The translations under genes were made by a program, and so were the position numbers. A stretch of 64,000 nucleotides of DNA, taken from assembly GCA_004431415.1 (NCBI GenBank), contig QPMI01000577.1, positions 1 through 64,000 on the forward strand. Direction: 5' to 3'. The stretch's first letter is position 1, and every line of letters starts with the position of its first letter. The notes below the pieces were generated by a model. It ran no database searches. It was not told where the DNA came from and saw only the letters and a list, made by a program, of their open reading frames with translations. The DNA is from Cyanophora paradoxa (lineage: Eukaryota > Glaucocystophyceae > Cyanophorales > Cyanophoraceae). Of the stretch, positions 9,149-21,793 are shown in pieces.

Positions 9149-12100
9149 ATGCACATGTGCATGCCTCTTGTGCGCGCGCAGCCCTCGCGTTTGATCGCCG
9201 GAGTACTCGGCGCGGTGGTTTTGGCGGCAATCGTGGCATCTTCAGCAGTCTTGGCGGACGGAAGTTTCGATGGCACTCTCGTAAGTGGCGAGCTGGGAGG
9301 TGCGCTACGTATACCGTGTACTAGGCTAGCAGTAGCGAAGCTGATCAAGCAGATCGATTACTATACTGATCATAAACCGTCGCGATGTCGATCGCTTTCT
9401 CGAAATCTTTACTTTCAAGTTTTGTTCAATCCCCGCGGCCGCGCCCCCGGCCCGGCAACACAAATAACCGACTCGGCGATGTCGCACGCAGTTAACCGCG
9501 TGTCTCTGGGGACATTCGATGTCGCTGGCAACAAGGGCGCGTTTGTGCTGTGCTCTGTCTCATCTCCGAAGGATGGATCGCTCATCGCCGCCGTTTCCGA
9601 GAGCTTTTATGCGCCGGAGGAATCGTACCTTGTGAAGGTGCAGAATTGCCAACGTCTTTAACTGGCAATGGCTCGCCGCGCTCGCGCTGCAGCGCTAGCT
9701 GATCATGATTGTCTGGTCCGGGTGTGCATGCGCCCCCGCCTGCCGCGCTCGCATGTTCAGCTCGACGCTCCGACGTGGACAACGATCTCGGCGACGTCGC
9801 GAAGCCTGGGGCTGTCGACGTCCGGATCCTTGGTGCCGAGTCAAGATCCATATCGGGAGCTCGAGGGGCGAAACGGAACCCTTCAAAGGGGCGCTATGAA
9901 CTGCAGCATCGATGCAAAAGGTGCACGTTGAATACCTTCTTAGATTTACGCCTCACGCGTACGTATACCTTATTACTAGATCGTTATATAATTATGCGCA
10001 TGCTTGTCTGCCAGGTTATGAATACATACATACGCATATAACGTATACGCACAATCAATGATTAAGCGTGAAGTAGGATTCGAAACTATGATACCTATGT
10101 ATTGCCAGGGCTGAACGAGTTCAAATTTTGCGCATGCGCAGGGCAGTACGCTTATTTTGCTGGCCCGCGGGAGGTGAGAGCGCCCGGCCCGCAGAATAAG
10201 CGTATGTATGCTGCCCTTACGTACGATCGACCGGCACTGTGCAGGTGATTCAAGTCGACGCCGCGACGCTCGTAACGACCGGCATTTACGAACTGGATTC
10301 GTCGTACCGCATTGTTGCGATTCACGCCGTCGGCGAAAATGTCCGTGCGGCACCGTTAACGTTGCCCAATCAGCTCATCACTGAGTCATCAAGCTGCGCA
10401 TGCGCACTCACATGCTCGATTGATGCAAATTCTCGCAGGTTTACGTTGTCACTGCACGGATCAGCGGCGATAGCGCCGTCGGTCGAGTCATTCGCCTCAA
10501 CAACGCACCGGCCGCGGTGTCGGCCGCCACGAAGCGCAATCTACGTGCCGTCCCTGGGCTACTCTCTGTCAACCAGACCGTCGACATCCCGAGCTCCGTA
10601 GGGCGGCCCCGCACGTCGGTCCTCGCGCCCACGGTGGGCCTACTTTTTGTCGCCAGTGACGGCCTTGGGGCGCGGGCCCTCCGCCTGGATGACGTCACCG
10701 TCCATGCCGACGTGCCCCCAGTCTCGGAGGGAATCGACACCCTGCAGGGCCCCTTTAACGGCGCGGTTGCGGAGAGCGACGGGCGCCTCTACATTCTTTC
10801 GTTTGCCAATCCAGCTCCGACGTGCGGCCCGTGCTCGGAGGAAGAGTACCGCTCGTCTATGGGGGGACACCTCCCGCCAAATGCAGTCACGCTCCCCATC
10901 GCGGACCGCGTCAGCGGCGTCGACTACTGCACCAACTGCGACACGAGTACCGGCCGTTTGTTCGACCGCCGCTGCACGCCTTGCGGTGCAGTGCCCTTCT
11001 TGAAGAACGCCCACCTCGCGCTCTTCCACTTCAAACTCGAGCCCTCCGGAGCCGGGAGCTCGTGCGCTCGTTTACTTCATTGTTATATATATATATAAGC
11101 CTATTCAGCCTCGCTTGCTCTGATCATGATCACGACTACAAACATGCCTCTTATCAGACTTACTCTCTTGCGCAACGAGACTTATCGGGCTGAAATCCCA
11201 GTGCGTCCTACATGCATATGCACGACCAGTACTGGTCAATAATATGATACTCCGCCTAGGCCTGTAACTTACACACATGGCTCCCAGGTTACATTTCCGA
11301 TCTCCAGCAGCTTGCCCTTCATGTTCTTCCCATGCGCAACCGTCAGCTCTGGCGCAAATGCGGCGCCGACCGACGCGCGAGCGTACACTGTCGCTTCCAC
11401 GATTGTCGGGACACAACGCACGTGGGGTGCGCATGCACATGGTCGCGCCATGCTAACACTCTTCCTCTCTTCTCAGGGTGCTATAGTTAATTACCAAAAA
11501 ATGAAATATTTAATTTTGATTGCACAGCGGCACGCTTTAATTTCTTGCGCAGTAATTCGGGCGTTCTCGCTGTACCCAAACCTTAGCGAAATTGGTATTG
11601 CGCACAACAGCCCGAACGTCGGCTTTTTTCTATCGAATGTTATTCAGGTGCTGTACACACACACGTTTTGCAGTTACCTTGCTGCTGCTCTCGTCTCAGT
11701 TGTTTACTTGCGGTGTGTAGGTTGTACGCAGTGGCACAAACAATTCAACGGTGTTCATGGGGGTTCAAGGATCACCCCCCCTACCGCCACCCCCCGGTTC
11801 AAATGCAACAGCACCAGGTCTCCAACGCATGGAGCGCGTAGCAACTAAATCAAATTCGCATTGTAGTAACCATGAATGCACTCCGAACGTGCAGTTGATC
11901 CCCTCTGTCCATCTGGATCCTGCCCACGATTCATCCAATACTCACTGCCCGGTCAGGATTGATTTCTAATTATCCGGCGCCCGGCTTTAAGTTTCCCATC
12001 TAATTGTAACACGACTTTCCCATCGAACACGTCAGATGTTTGCCCGGGTCCTTCTCAGCCAACCAGTCAGAGTCCAGGTCAGTCAATTCGATTTGCCCTT

Positions 12101-14635
12101 CGAATTCCGTCAATTGCAATCAGCTATAGAGCTAGGTATAAATAATTTTCTGACTTCGCATGTGGGACTCAGGCGGAAACGAGGGCGGGCCTCAGGGCTC
12201 AGGGGCAGGTGTCACATGGGGCGTCATCCTGCCTGTCAACAGCAGCTCCCTCGACGGCACTGTGGTTCGCTATATCACAGGATCGGGCTTCCCCACGAAC
12301 GACCCTGCGCTCTCCCTGACCATCGGCGACCTCGTCGTGTCGAACCTCGCTGTGGCGCCGAACGCATCGCTGCTCACCTTCACGATCCCCGCCCCTTCCC
12401 AAAACCCGAACAACGCTTTGGTCGCCGGTTCGTGCTTTCTTGACTCAGTGACGCGCGCTGCTCGCAGTCGCTTGCAAGCCGTTCGGTATAGGCCTGATCA
12501 TGAGCCCTGAGCCTATTGCCAATCGGCAGGGACGCATTACGACATCGTTCTAAGAACGTCCAATGGCGTGCAAGTGGCCACTTTCCCGAAGTCGTATGTC
12601 TTCTTTTCGCCGGTAATCGAATATATAGCTTCTTGCAAATTGTTGCCGTCTTCATTCTGAAGCACGGGAGCGGGCTTCAGAACTCGGCAGCAGGGGGGGC
12701 AGGTGTCACGTGGGGCGTCATCCTGCCTGTCAACAGCAGCTCCCTCGACGGCACTGTGGTTCGCTATATCACAGGATCGGGCTTCCCCACGAACGATCCT
12801 GCGCTCTACCTGACCATCGGCGACCTCGTCGTGTCGAACCTCGCTGTGGCGCCGAACGCATCGCTGCTCACCTTCACGATCCCCGCCCCTTCCCAAAACC
12901 CGAACAACGCTTTGGTCGCCGGTTCGTGCTTTCTTGACTCAGTGACGCGCGCTGCTCGCAGTCGCTTGCAAGCCGTTCGGTATAGGCCCTGAGCCCTGAG
13001 CCTGTTGCCGATCGACAGAGACACATTACGACATTGTTCTAAGAACGTCCAATGGCGTGCAAGTGGCCACTTTCCCGAAGTCGTATGTCTTCTTCTTGCC
13101 GGTAATTACATAATAAAATCAAACAAATTCTTACATGCGCATCCTCGAGCTCAAGCTTTGTTCCAGGGTGGAAATGGGAGCCGGCTTCAGGTCGTCGGAA
13201 TTCGCAAGCGGGTGCAGGCCAACAGCACTGAGAGCGTCTTTATCAGCTGCAAGGTGCTCAGCTGCCGACGTCGACGTCATGATCAAGTTTAGAATTTGAA
13301 GGACAATCGCTTAACCTAACGCTATCCTGCAGGGCTGCAACTTCGACCCCACAGATGTGGTAGAGGTGCGCATGCGCGGGCCCCGGGCCTGCGCGCTGCT
13401 GCTGCAATCATATATAATTAAATTGAAGCTTGATCCTGATCGGTACCATGAGCAGGTCTACATTCAAATCCCGGACTCGACGAGCCGCGGCTGGGCCATC
13501 AAAACTCCGGGGAACGTGACTTTATACCGCGGGCCCGCCAACACGTGCGGAATGAGGGCGCCGAACGCGAGGGTCGTGTCCGACTCCCAAGTGGACTTCA
13601 CGTCGCCCGTCTTCAGCTCCGCGTGCATCAGGGACAACTTCCGCCGCTCGCTGCTGCAGGCGCAGGACCAAAGGGCGCTCAACACCCCGTACAGTGCGTC
13701 GACCGCCGGACGTCGTTCCCCCGCGCCTGTTCGCCACCGATGAATCGATATCGATATCATGCGCTTGTGCAGGCGTGGTGCTGGTTTCCGCACAGCAGGG
13801 ACCCTTCGTCGTTCCTGCGGTCTGCGCCTCGCCCGCCGAGTCGATCTAGATTTAATTTGTACATATAAATGGCGATACATTAATTATAACCTTCTAGATA
13901 TAATTCGTGCGTGCGTGTACATGTGCGTGATCAAGAACGTTCGAATTCCATTCGCAGGCCTTCGAGTGGTTCGACGTCGATGCGGGGTCCGGCACACCGG
14001 CCGCTCCCACCGGAGCCACCAGCAACATTAATTACTCGCCTTACCAGTCCGCCGAGAAAAGCGTGCGCACCTGCAGCTTATTGTATAACCGCTCGTACTT
14101 GTTAATCCTTCAATTCGTGTGTGCTCACATGCTGTTCGAATTCGGAGCGCAGAGCTCGAGCTCCCCGGACCACTCGCCTGCGATCATTGTTCCCGTCGTC
14201 GTCGGCGTCTGCCTCGTCGCGCTCGCCGTCGGCCTCGTGGGAGTCTTCGCGTACCGCCGCCGCCGCTGGGGCCGCCTCCGCGAGTTCGTCGACGTCCGAG
14301 TGACCTTCGCCGACCCGGCGCCGCCAGGCGCCGACTCCGTCGCGGCGGCGATCGCGTCCTCGCTGCGTGCTCCGCGCGTTGCGGCGGTCGGGCTGAAGGG
14401 CGATCGCGAGGCCCGCGCGGCGCTCGTGCGGGTGCACGACGCGCGGCAGCGGTCGACGGGCGAGGTCCGCCGCGTGACCGAGGAGCTCCTCGCGTGGGCG
14501 TCGAAGGGCGTGGCGGGCTCCACGCTGGCCGGCCGCAAGGTCGCGTTCGCCGAGCTGCTGCGCCAGCCGGCGGCCGCAAAGTCAACCGTGGACGGCTCTG
14601 ACTTCTACTCCAGCCGCGTCAACATCGCTCTGTAG
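9149..14635 (+). CDS. Type I membrane protein with propeller-like and IPT/TIG-like ectodomain (multi-exon)
   Basis: The ATG at 9149 starts a signal peptide (hydrophobic IAGVLGAVVLAAIVASSAVL, exon ending at a GTAAGT donor at 9281). Exon-like frames follow at about 9491-9660, 10240-10370, 10440-11075, 12205-12480, 12700-12990, 13165-13260, 13335-13372, 13455-13695, 13770-13845 and 13958-14060, mostly separated by AT-rich introns with palindromes. The 10.2-11.0 kb exons have repeated strands ending LYILSFAN or VGLLFVASDG like beta-propeller blades and a Cys cluster (CGPC, CTNC, CTPC). The 12.2 and 12.7 kb exons resemble IPT/TIG domains (YITGSGFP..VSNLAVAPNASLLTFTIPAP). The last exon has a TM helix (IIVPVVVGVCLVALAVGLVG), a basic stop-transfer YRRRRWGR and a cytoplasmic tail of about 120 residues ending at 14635. 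A surface receptor or adhesin role is inferred; exact exon joins are unproven. Confidence 0.6.
12205..13107 (+). repeat. Tandem ~410-bp duplication containing an IPT/TIG-like exon
   Basis: Copy 1 (about 12205-12615) and copy 2 (about 12699-13107) differ at only a few positions and run through an exon encoding ITGSGFPTNDPAL plus about 130 bases of following intron. They are separated by 84 bases. Both copies keep the reading frame (12160-12510 and 12516-12992), with Ser-to-Tyr (LSLTIG versus LYLTIG) as a visible coding difference, so the duplication is recent and probably doubles one extracellular domain. Confidence 0.9.
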
Positions 14636-14664
14636 CCGACTGTGGCTCGCGCGCTTCCGAAGCT

Positions 14665-14709
<45 letters not shown>

Positions 14710-15114
14710 CAATTAATCGACATTCCGGATCCTACTGGTACCTTAGCTTTTACTGATAATTAGGTTTGCGGATACCCTCCCACTGGTAGATCTTGGATCC
14801 TACTATTCTGTGGCTCCGATCCAGTGGCTCCGATTTATTCTTATATTGATGTCGACGTCGATGTCCGCGCGCTTAAATTAAATGCCCGCTGCAGCTGGTT
14901 ATATGTATTGCCCGAGAGAACAATGCGCCCCCGGGCCCCCGGGCCCCCGCCCCCCGGCCCCTTAGCGCCCACACGCAATCTTGGTTCGCGTTTCAAGTTC
15001 GAGTCTTGCAATTGGGAAGAGGTTAAGTTCAAATCAAATAAATGCAGCGTATTCTAAAAAATAGAATTGCTACAGCTAGATGTGATGCGAAATCATTCGC
15101 GATGTGTCCAAGTA
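14636..15114. other. Spacer between convergent genes; (AT)n microsatellite
   Basis: This spacer separates two convergent genes. It contains an uninterrupted alternating TA tract at about 14668-14707 and a run of G/C blocks (CCCCCGGGCCCCCGGGCCCC, 14930-14960). I see no gene. Confidence 0.7.
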
Positions 15115-17245
15115 CTAGTATCGATATCGCCGGCGCTCGAGTTTGGACACAGTCACTCGGGCGGCCGGCCACGCGTCCTCCATCAGCTGCTGGACCACTC
15201 TCGTGTACCCCTCCAGCTCATCCTGGCCCTCGACGCGGACGGCGAGCAGGGCCGACTTGAGCGTGCTGGAGCGCGCGCACGCGCTCGAGCTCAAGCGCTG
15301 CGGGCAGAAGTAGGAAGAAGATGTGAATGAGAGCTAATATAATTATTACGGCATGTTTGATTGCTGGTTAGAAACTGAAAGAACCTGAAGAGGACGGATC
15401 TCTGGGATGGAGTGAATGATGCAGCGGAGTTCCAGGGTCGAGAGTTTCGCGCAAGCAGCGATGGCCTCCGCCTCGGAAGCGTCGAGCGGCCGCTCGAGGG
15501 AAAGCGTCAGGCCAGTGAGGATACGATTGCACGCGAGGAAGAGGCTCGCAGTGGCCGTTGCATCCACCTCGACCCCGCCTATCGGGCCTGGACCATTGGG
15601 AAGGTTGTGGCGAAGGTGGAGTTCCAGCGACTCGAGCTTCGGGCAACCCGCGATGGCCTTCTCGAGCGCCTGAAGCCGCTCGGTGATGCACGTGTCGCTG
15701 CTCACCGAGAACTTCGCCTTGCGAAGGTTCGCTGATTTGAAGGCGGCGAGGTCGGCCGGGAGCAAGCTGGAGTCGCCCAGCTGCAAACACGGGCAGTTAG
15801 CTGCAGAAATTAATATAAGCTAAAGCTTAAGATCGAGAATTGAAGGTCAAGGTCACGTCCAATTGATTGGAGATCTAGATCCGGGAACGCGCACGTCAAG
15901 AGTCAGCTCTTCGAGGATGGTGAATTGCGCAATTGCGCGCAGGGCCGCGCTGTCGATGACAAAACCTTCCCTGAAGTGACAATTTCAAAGTCATAAAGTG
16001 GATGTTAATTGATTATAATTAAATATATCGCAGTTTCTTGGCGGCAAATGGCGATTACAGACGCTTACCACGCAGACGCTTCATCCACGATCAACGCTCG
16101 AAGCGAATTGCAAGCGGAGCCGTTCACGATGGCGATAAGGGAGCTGCTGGTCCTCGAGGGGTCCTTGTGTTCCACATCCCAACCAGTGCATCGGATGATT
16201 ATATCGCTCAAAGCTGACAACGGCGCAAGGGCTGCCAGAGCTCCCAGCTGATCATCATCTTCTTCATCGGAATCATATGCGCATGCATTAGGCTGAAAGT
16301 GGATCGACTGCAGATTCGGAAGGCTTCGTGCAATCGCTGCCGCTGATTTGCTGCTCACGTGAAGTGCAGAGGGCATTAGCTTCAGGGTGCGGAGGCTGCT
16401 CAACGGCTCCAGCAACGCTTGCAGCTCTTCCACAGATGGACCTTCGCGCATGTATACACCGAAGCCAACGAAGGAGACCAGGGCATCCACATCTGGCTCG
16501 ACGGCGATGGAGAGCTTCTCCAGGGAGCTGCGCGCTGGGTGCTGCGGCCATAGCGCCGCGAGCGTCCCGTCCAGAAAGACCCGCATGCATTCCCGAGTCT
16601 GCTGCATCTGCAGCTTCTGCAGCTCCATAAGGGGATCATCCTTCACGTGATTTTTGTCGACCACTAAACTCGCGTCCGCCTCCGCCAGGCGGCCGTCCTT
16701 GCTGCAGGCCGCCAGCACGCCGCACGCCGATGCGACAAGGCTGTAGGCTTCTGGCTCCATGCGCGTGATATCGTAGGATATCAACGCTGGGTGTAGATAT
16801 CGTCGGATATCAACGTTGATCGACACTCGCGCGCGGCCAGCGAGATTGATCTTTCCGCTCCGGACGAGCGACGCAAGCTGCTCAAAATTCTGCGATTCAT
16901 TCGACCGCAGCTCGACATTGTTCCACCCTGCGCTCTCAATTGCGGTCCTCCACCGCCTGCGCACGCGCGGCGTAGCGCGGCATGCGCCAGGTCATCGATG
17001 ATGCTTATATAATGCACGATCCAATGATCTGCGAGGCCTGGACGAACCTGCACACGACGCGAAGCTGCCATGCCTCCAGAAGAGAGACTGACTGCAGAAT
17101 GCGGCCGAGGCCCTAGGACGCCATCGGGCAGGTCGGCGATGGAATAAATGCGCAGCGCCGCGCTCGCGATCGACGTCGACCCGATGTCGTTAGCTGGCGC
17201 ATCTACCGGCGCCCGTGCTCGCTTCGCTGCGCGTTCACGCGCCAT
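15115..17245 (-). CDS. F-box/LRR-like protein, paralog 1 (frame-breaking insertion in F-box)
   Basis: Reading leftward from the ATG at 17245: a basic N-terminus, an F-box core LPDGVLG (about 17130), then after an intron ending CGCGTGCGCAG the exon WRTAIESAGWNNVELRS (from about 16950) through LRR-like blocks SSLRTLKLMPSAL and LPNLQSIHFQPNA, an exon with ADLAAFKSANLRKAKF and CPKLESLELHL (15790-15370), and a last exon AVRVEGQDELEGY..EDAWPAA ending in a TAG at 15115-15117. The same order, intron positions and many residues recur in the gene at 54704-56626. F-box proteins are substrate receptors of SCF ubiquitin ligases; LRRs would bind the target. Compared with its paralog, seven extra bases (CTAGGGC on the minus strand, about 17110-17118) shift the frame inside the F-box, so this copy may be defective or use another splice site there. 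Confidence 0.7.
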
Positions 17246-17639
17246 CTTTTCGCTCGATCGCGAGCTCGGTCGGCTGGCCGGCGGCGAAGCCCACCCTCCG
17301 TTACAATTGATCGCTTGGAATTTGATCGTGAGCTCCTCGACGTGAGCTCCTCCTCTTCGGAATTCCAGACGCGGCCCCGGCCCGGTGGAGCCCCTCTTTA
17401 ATTTTCTCTCTAGCTAGCTATATGCTAGCTATAGACTCGAGAGCTCATGCATGCCGGGCCGGTTTATCTATCGAAATGTTCTATCATTTTTCAGGAGGGG
17501 TGAGGCATCGACCCCACGGTATTTTTTGCTCAAACCGGCCCCCACGCCCGGCGGCCCAACTGGGACGGACAGGGACCTGATGGTGCGGCGGCGCTAGGGC
17601 TAGGCGCCGACAGAGGGGGGGGGGGGGGGGGGGGGGCTG
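17246..17639. other. Spacer with 22-nt poly-G tract
   Basis: This stretch lies upstream of F-box paralog 1 and downstream of the next minus-strand gene. It contains CTAGCTAGCT-type palindromes (17410-17435) and a run of 22 G at 17615-17636. On the minus strand the run is poly-C but no clear acceptor AG follows closely. No gene was recognised. Confidence 0.6.
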
Positions 17640-20106
17640 GGTTAGAGGCCGAGGCCGCCGGGCCGAGGAGGGCGGCCAGACCCGAATTCCAAAACCTTGT
17701 CCTTCGTGCTCTCCGCGCCCGGTGCCGCCGCCGCCGCCGCAGCCGGCCCGTCGGTGGTGGCAGCGCCGGCGCCGGAGGAGAAATTTCGAAAAAGTTCTCT
17801 CAGAGAGTCTGAGTTTCTCATTACAATCATTGAATTTCTCTCTTTCGACTGCGCTTGCTACGTATACGGCATTATCTAAAGCGTATGCCAAAGCTCTTCC
17901 ATAATCCTTGCATCTTTTTCCACGTACGATTTCAGCTGCGAATTCGATCATAATATCGCTTGCATATCGATATCGATATCGGCGAAAATCGCAAGCACAC
18001 CTCGGATTGATTCTTCAGTATCTTGTCTTTGAAGCCAGCCATCCAGGACTTCGAGTGCTTGAATGTCGGCCAAGAGCTCGCAATCGCCGTGCTGGATGCG
18101 AGATTTGCGAATGTTCTCTGAGGAAGGAAAGTGAATGGCGAATTATAGTTTTATGATGGCGATATCGATATCGATCATCGGATCCGCTTTCTATTCTTCT
18201 GTAGCATCGATATTCGTATATATTCTGCAAACCTGATAGGACTCTGCGTCCGTCACGAGGTGCAGGTGGAATTGACCTGCTCGTCGTAGCAAAATCAATT
18301 GCAAATACGTTTGATTCGGCTTTGATCAGTATTAATATTGAGATCCTGCTGCGCACCCTGCGTCCGCCATCCGCCAAGATGGATCTGCGCCCCATTCAAT
18401 CATAAATCAAATCTCTACACATGCCTCAACAATTACCGAATCATACCTGAATGTCGAATTTGGCGCTCCCGTGGCTGGAAAACCTCTCCATGATCTCCGC
18501 AACTCCGCCAAAAAGCTCGCGCTTGATCCGCGGCCGCTGCTCCGACGACTCCGACGAATCCTCGAGGTCGTAATAGGAGCCGCGAAGAGAGAGCGTCTGA
18601 TGCAAATACAACCTCATTCAATTTCGGCATTTCAAGATAATCATCTCGGGCATCGATATCGCGATCAAAGACGGACCTGACTGTGCTTTGCGACGACCAT
18701 GATGTGAGGGCGTGTCTGCACATCGTATGAAACCTGTCGACGACGTCGATTCGTCGATCAGTAATTCAACTTTTCGTCTACGTAATTAAATAATCGGGTG
18801 TGATGTCGATTATCCATTAATATTTCAGATCTGGGAGCGGACCTGGAAGTGCTCGGTGTTGAATTGCGGTAAATCCAGTGACTGAAAATGGTAGGAGGTC
18901 TTGGAGGGCTCGTCGGCGACTTGCGCTTCGGGGGCCGGGATCGCGGGCCGGCTCAGGTCCACCGGGACGCTTCTGCCTCCTCGCCCAGAGATTTTGGACT
19001 CCTCCTTCGCCCTGAAAGAAATTAATGCGTGATCGTGGTCAGTTCAATTATATTTATTGCGGAGTCATGATCATGATCGGTAAACAGCTGATATGCCGAC
19101 TGTACCTGGAAGCGGCTTCATCGATGGCGTGGAGGTCGAAGGCCCAGCGGAAGTCCCTGTACTTGTCGAACCAGCGCCTGTCCAGGACGGGGCCGTCGAC
19201 GTCGCCCTTCTCGGGGCTCGCGGCCGCGGCCGCGGCCAGCCGCACGCCGGAGGCGCGGGCTACGAGAGCGAAGGAGCGGACGTCCGGTTTGATGTAGGCG
19301 CGAGTGGCGACGAGGGCGCCCGTCCCCGCCGACTTTCCCACCTCGATCCGGATGTGGAACCCCTGAAGTCGAAATATTATGTTATTACGAGGTTATTAAG
19401 TTCAAATTCGAAAGAATCAATTTCTGCACCATATCGCCTTTCTTGCAGGCGGGGTAGGACGCCGAACCTGTGTTACGCAATTCGAATTCGTCGCAATCGA
19501 TATCGTTAGCGTTCAATCATGATTACGGGGGGTTCGGTTAGATAATTAATAAATATTATATGAATCAGCCAGCGCGCACCCGGCAGGCGGAGGCGCGTGG
19601 CGGCGTTGGCGAGGTCCTCCGCGAGGCCGAGCAGCGCCTCGGGCGTCGCGGCGAGCGGGTCGCCGTCCCCGAGCTCCAGGAACAGCTCCGGCGCACCTGC
19701 GGCGCTCTTATAAATCAGGACTCGCAATCTAAAACATTGTATTGGGTGAATCAGACAGGCGAAGCGAGGCACCTCCGAGGCAGAGTCGCAGAGGGCGGCT
19801 GGGCAGAGGGGCCGCCTCCGAGGGAATCGGCTTCGAAATCGAACACGAGAGTGGCGCCGGCGCCCGCGCCCCGTGGCTGCGGCCGGGCCCCGCCGCGGCC
19901 TGCTGGACTGCAAATCTTGAGCCGCCATAGCGACCGCGGCCGTACGCGGCCCGGGGGCCATCGACATCGCGGCCGTCGCTATAGCCAGCCCCTCTCCTGT
20001 CGACATCACGCCCCCTCCAGCTCGCTCCAGCCGACGCCTCACCCGATTGCGCGGGGCCCCAGCTGTCGCCTTGGCGCTGCCGCTTGAAGTCCGGAGGGGA
20101 GTGCAT
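17640..20106 (-). CDS. Hypothetical multi-exon protein with Arg/Gly-rich N-terminus
   Basis: From the ATG at 20106 the first exon is rich in Arg, Gly, Asp and Tyr (RGRDVDRRG, YGRGRYGGS), like RGG-type low-complexity segments. Later exons read leftward: GATLVFDFEADSLGG (about 19840), VLIYKSAAGAPELFLELGDG (about 19700), a block with WFDKYRDFRWAFDLHAIDEA (about 19150), SYHFQSLDLPQFNTEHFQ (about 18880), RGSYYDLEDSSESSEQRPR and ELFGGVAEIMERFSSHGSAK (18600-18450), QFHLHLVTDAESYQ (about 18260), NIRKSRIQHGDCELLADIQA (about 18110) and RGKRCKDYGRALAYALDNA (about 17920). The C-terminus is either a Gly/Pro-rich frame or ends at 17642 with an Ala-rich stretch. No membrane segment or enzyme motif was seen, and I do not recognise the family. 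Introns are AT-rich with GATATCGATATC palindromes. Confidence 0.5.
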
Positions 20107-20780
20107 GGGGCTACTGGCGGGTAGTGGCGGTTAGCTACAGCTGTCACAGTTACTGCGGCAGTTACTCGGTAACCGCCGCCCCGATCTAAAGTTCGACCGA
20201 GCAGAGTTTCGCTCTAAATTTCGGTCGAAAAGGGACGCCAGGCCAGGGTACGATTTCACAATTTTATTGTCGATCAGGTCTAGATCTCTCATGATCATGA
20301 TCAGCAGCTGTACATGTTGCCCTATAGCTAGGCCCTTCGCGATTGGGGGCGCTCGCTGACGGGCGACGCGCCCTGCAGAAGGGGAAGAGGAATAACAAGA
20401 CGACGTGGAGGCTGAGGCTAAGCAGGACGATGCGAAAAATATAAAGGGCAGAGCTACCGCACAAGGAGGACACAGAAGGCGGATCAGGCGGATCAAGAGC
20501 AGGCCAAAGGACAGTCAAAGAGATCAGTAAAGCCGGCCGGCGCTGGAGCGAGCAGTCGAAATGCAAATGACGGCGAACGACGTCGACAGGTCGAGCACGA
20601 GGACTAGCTATAGCTATAGTCCTAAAACTAGTGCTAGCATCAACACTACAATCGATATCAGAATTTGAACCAAACCTAACTACACTACAAGACGGCCGCT
20701 CCCTCCCGGGGGATCGATAGCCGCTCCGGGTCGGCCCCCCCCCCCCCCCCCCCCCCCCCCCCTTTACCTCATACCTGATC
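20107..20780. other. Intergenic region between divergent genes; 28-nt poly-C tract
   Basis: This spacer lies between a minus-strand start (20106) and a plus-strand gene. It contains TCATGATCATGATCAGCAGC (20289-20308), CTAGCTATAGCTATAG-type repeats (20605-20622) and a run of 28 C at 20735-20762. It may hold the promoters of both neighbours; no core element was identified. Confidence 0.5.
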
Positions 20781-21591
20781 ATGAGTACCACCCCCGCCAG
20801 GCCGCCGAGTACATGATCTTTGCATCCCCGGCCCCAGGGACGAGCTGGCCCTGTACTCCGAGTTGGCAGCGGCGCCGCTATCCTTCCCCAGGCTCGAGCG
20901 CATCGCCTCCAGGCTGCTCGTCCTGTACCCCCGGCTCGCTAGTCCGCCCGCCCGCCGCGATGTACACCCCACGCGGCTCCGCAGCTCGGAGGCGGGGGCG
21001 GTGGTGGTGGGGCGGCTCCTGCAGCACGGGCCGCTGCGCGCGCGAGGTTGCGCAGGCCTAGGCGCGCGCTGGAGGAGGACCGCGGGGCCGGGGCGGCCTA
21101 CTGCCGGGGCTCGCGATCGCCGTCCCGTCCTCGCCATCCGCCGCGCCCGCGCCGCCGGTCCTCGCCCCTTTCCGCCCTCGACCTCGACATCATGATCACC
21201 GCCGGTCCGGCGCCGCTCCGCCTCGCCCTTGCCTCCACCACGTGCACAGCCTCCGAGCGACCCGTCTCGCGCAGTGTCCACACGTACGGGGGGCGACCTG
21301 CAGCTGGCCCTCCTGCTGGAGGCCGCCGGGCCCGTCCCGCGGACCCACCGCCTCCGCCTGGACGTGCCGCCCCTGCCATACGAGCTCGCGGCCCTCGCCG
21401 CCTGCGCCTCCACCGGCGGCCCGCGCCGCGCACCGCCTCGCGATCGAGTCCTCTCTCCCCGCAGGTCTGGCTCGTGGCGGGACGGGGCCCGCTGCGCGTG
21501 CCTGCTCCTTGCGGCCCGCGTGCGCGTGCGCCCCGCCGCCGAGACGGACAGGCCCTGGTCCTTGTTCGAAAGACGATATCGATGGCACTAG
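20780..21591 (+). CDS. Small hypothetical protein, two or three exons
   Basis: Two stretches have protein-like composition on the plus strand. The first (about 20830-21045) encodes DELALYSELAAAPLSFPRLE and then VVVGRLLQHGPLRAR. The second (frame ending in a TGA-type stop near 21591) encodes GDLQLALLLEAAGPVPRTHR, LPYELAALAACAS and, at its end, DRPWSLFERRYRWH. Donor- and acceptor-like sites (GAG|GTTGCG near 21046, CGCAG near 21272) could join them, but the middle (21050-21270) can be read several ways. It is Leu/Ala/Arg-rich with no recognised domain, and convergent with the next gene. Confidence 0.4.
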
Positions 21592-21793
21592 TGCTGTCGC
21601 TAGCTCGATGCAGCCGCTGATCGTGAGCACCCAGTCGAAATATTAATCATTCCCCGCCCCTCGGGCCCTTGTTCATCGTTGCGAAAGAATTATAATTATT
21701 ATTGCAATTATATATGCCTTCCGAGACACGGGCCTGCATCACATCACATCACACGGCCACCACGACGATGGAGAAGGCTGCAGTAAAACACAT

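Noticed and set aside
14985-15020. CAAGTTCGAGTCTTG T-arm-like hairpin
   Set aside because: No A box or acceptor stem upstream at tRNA distance.
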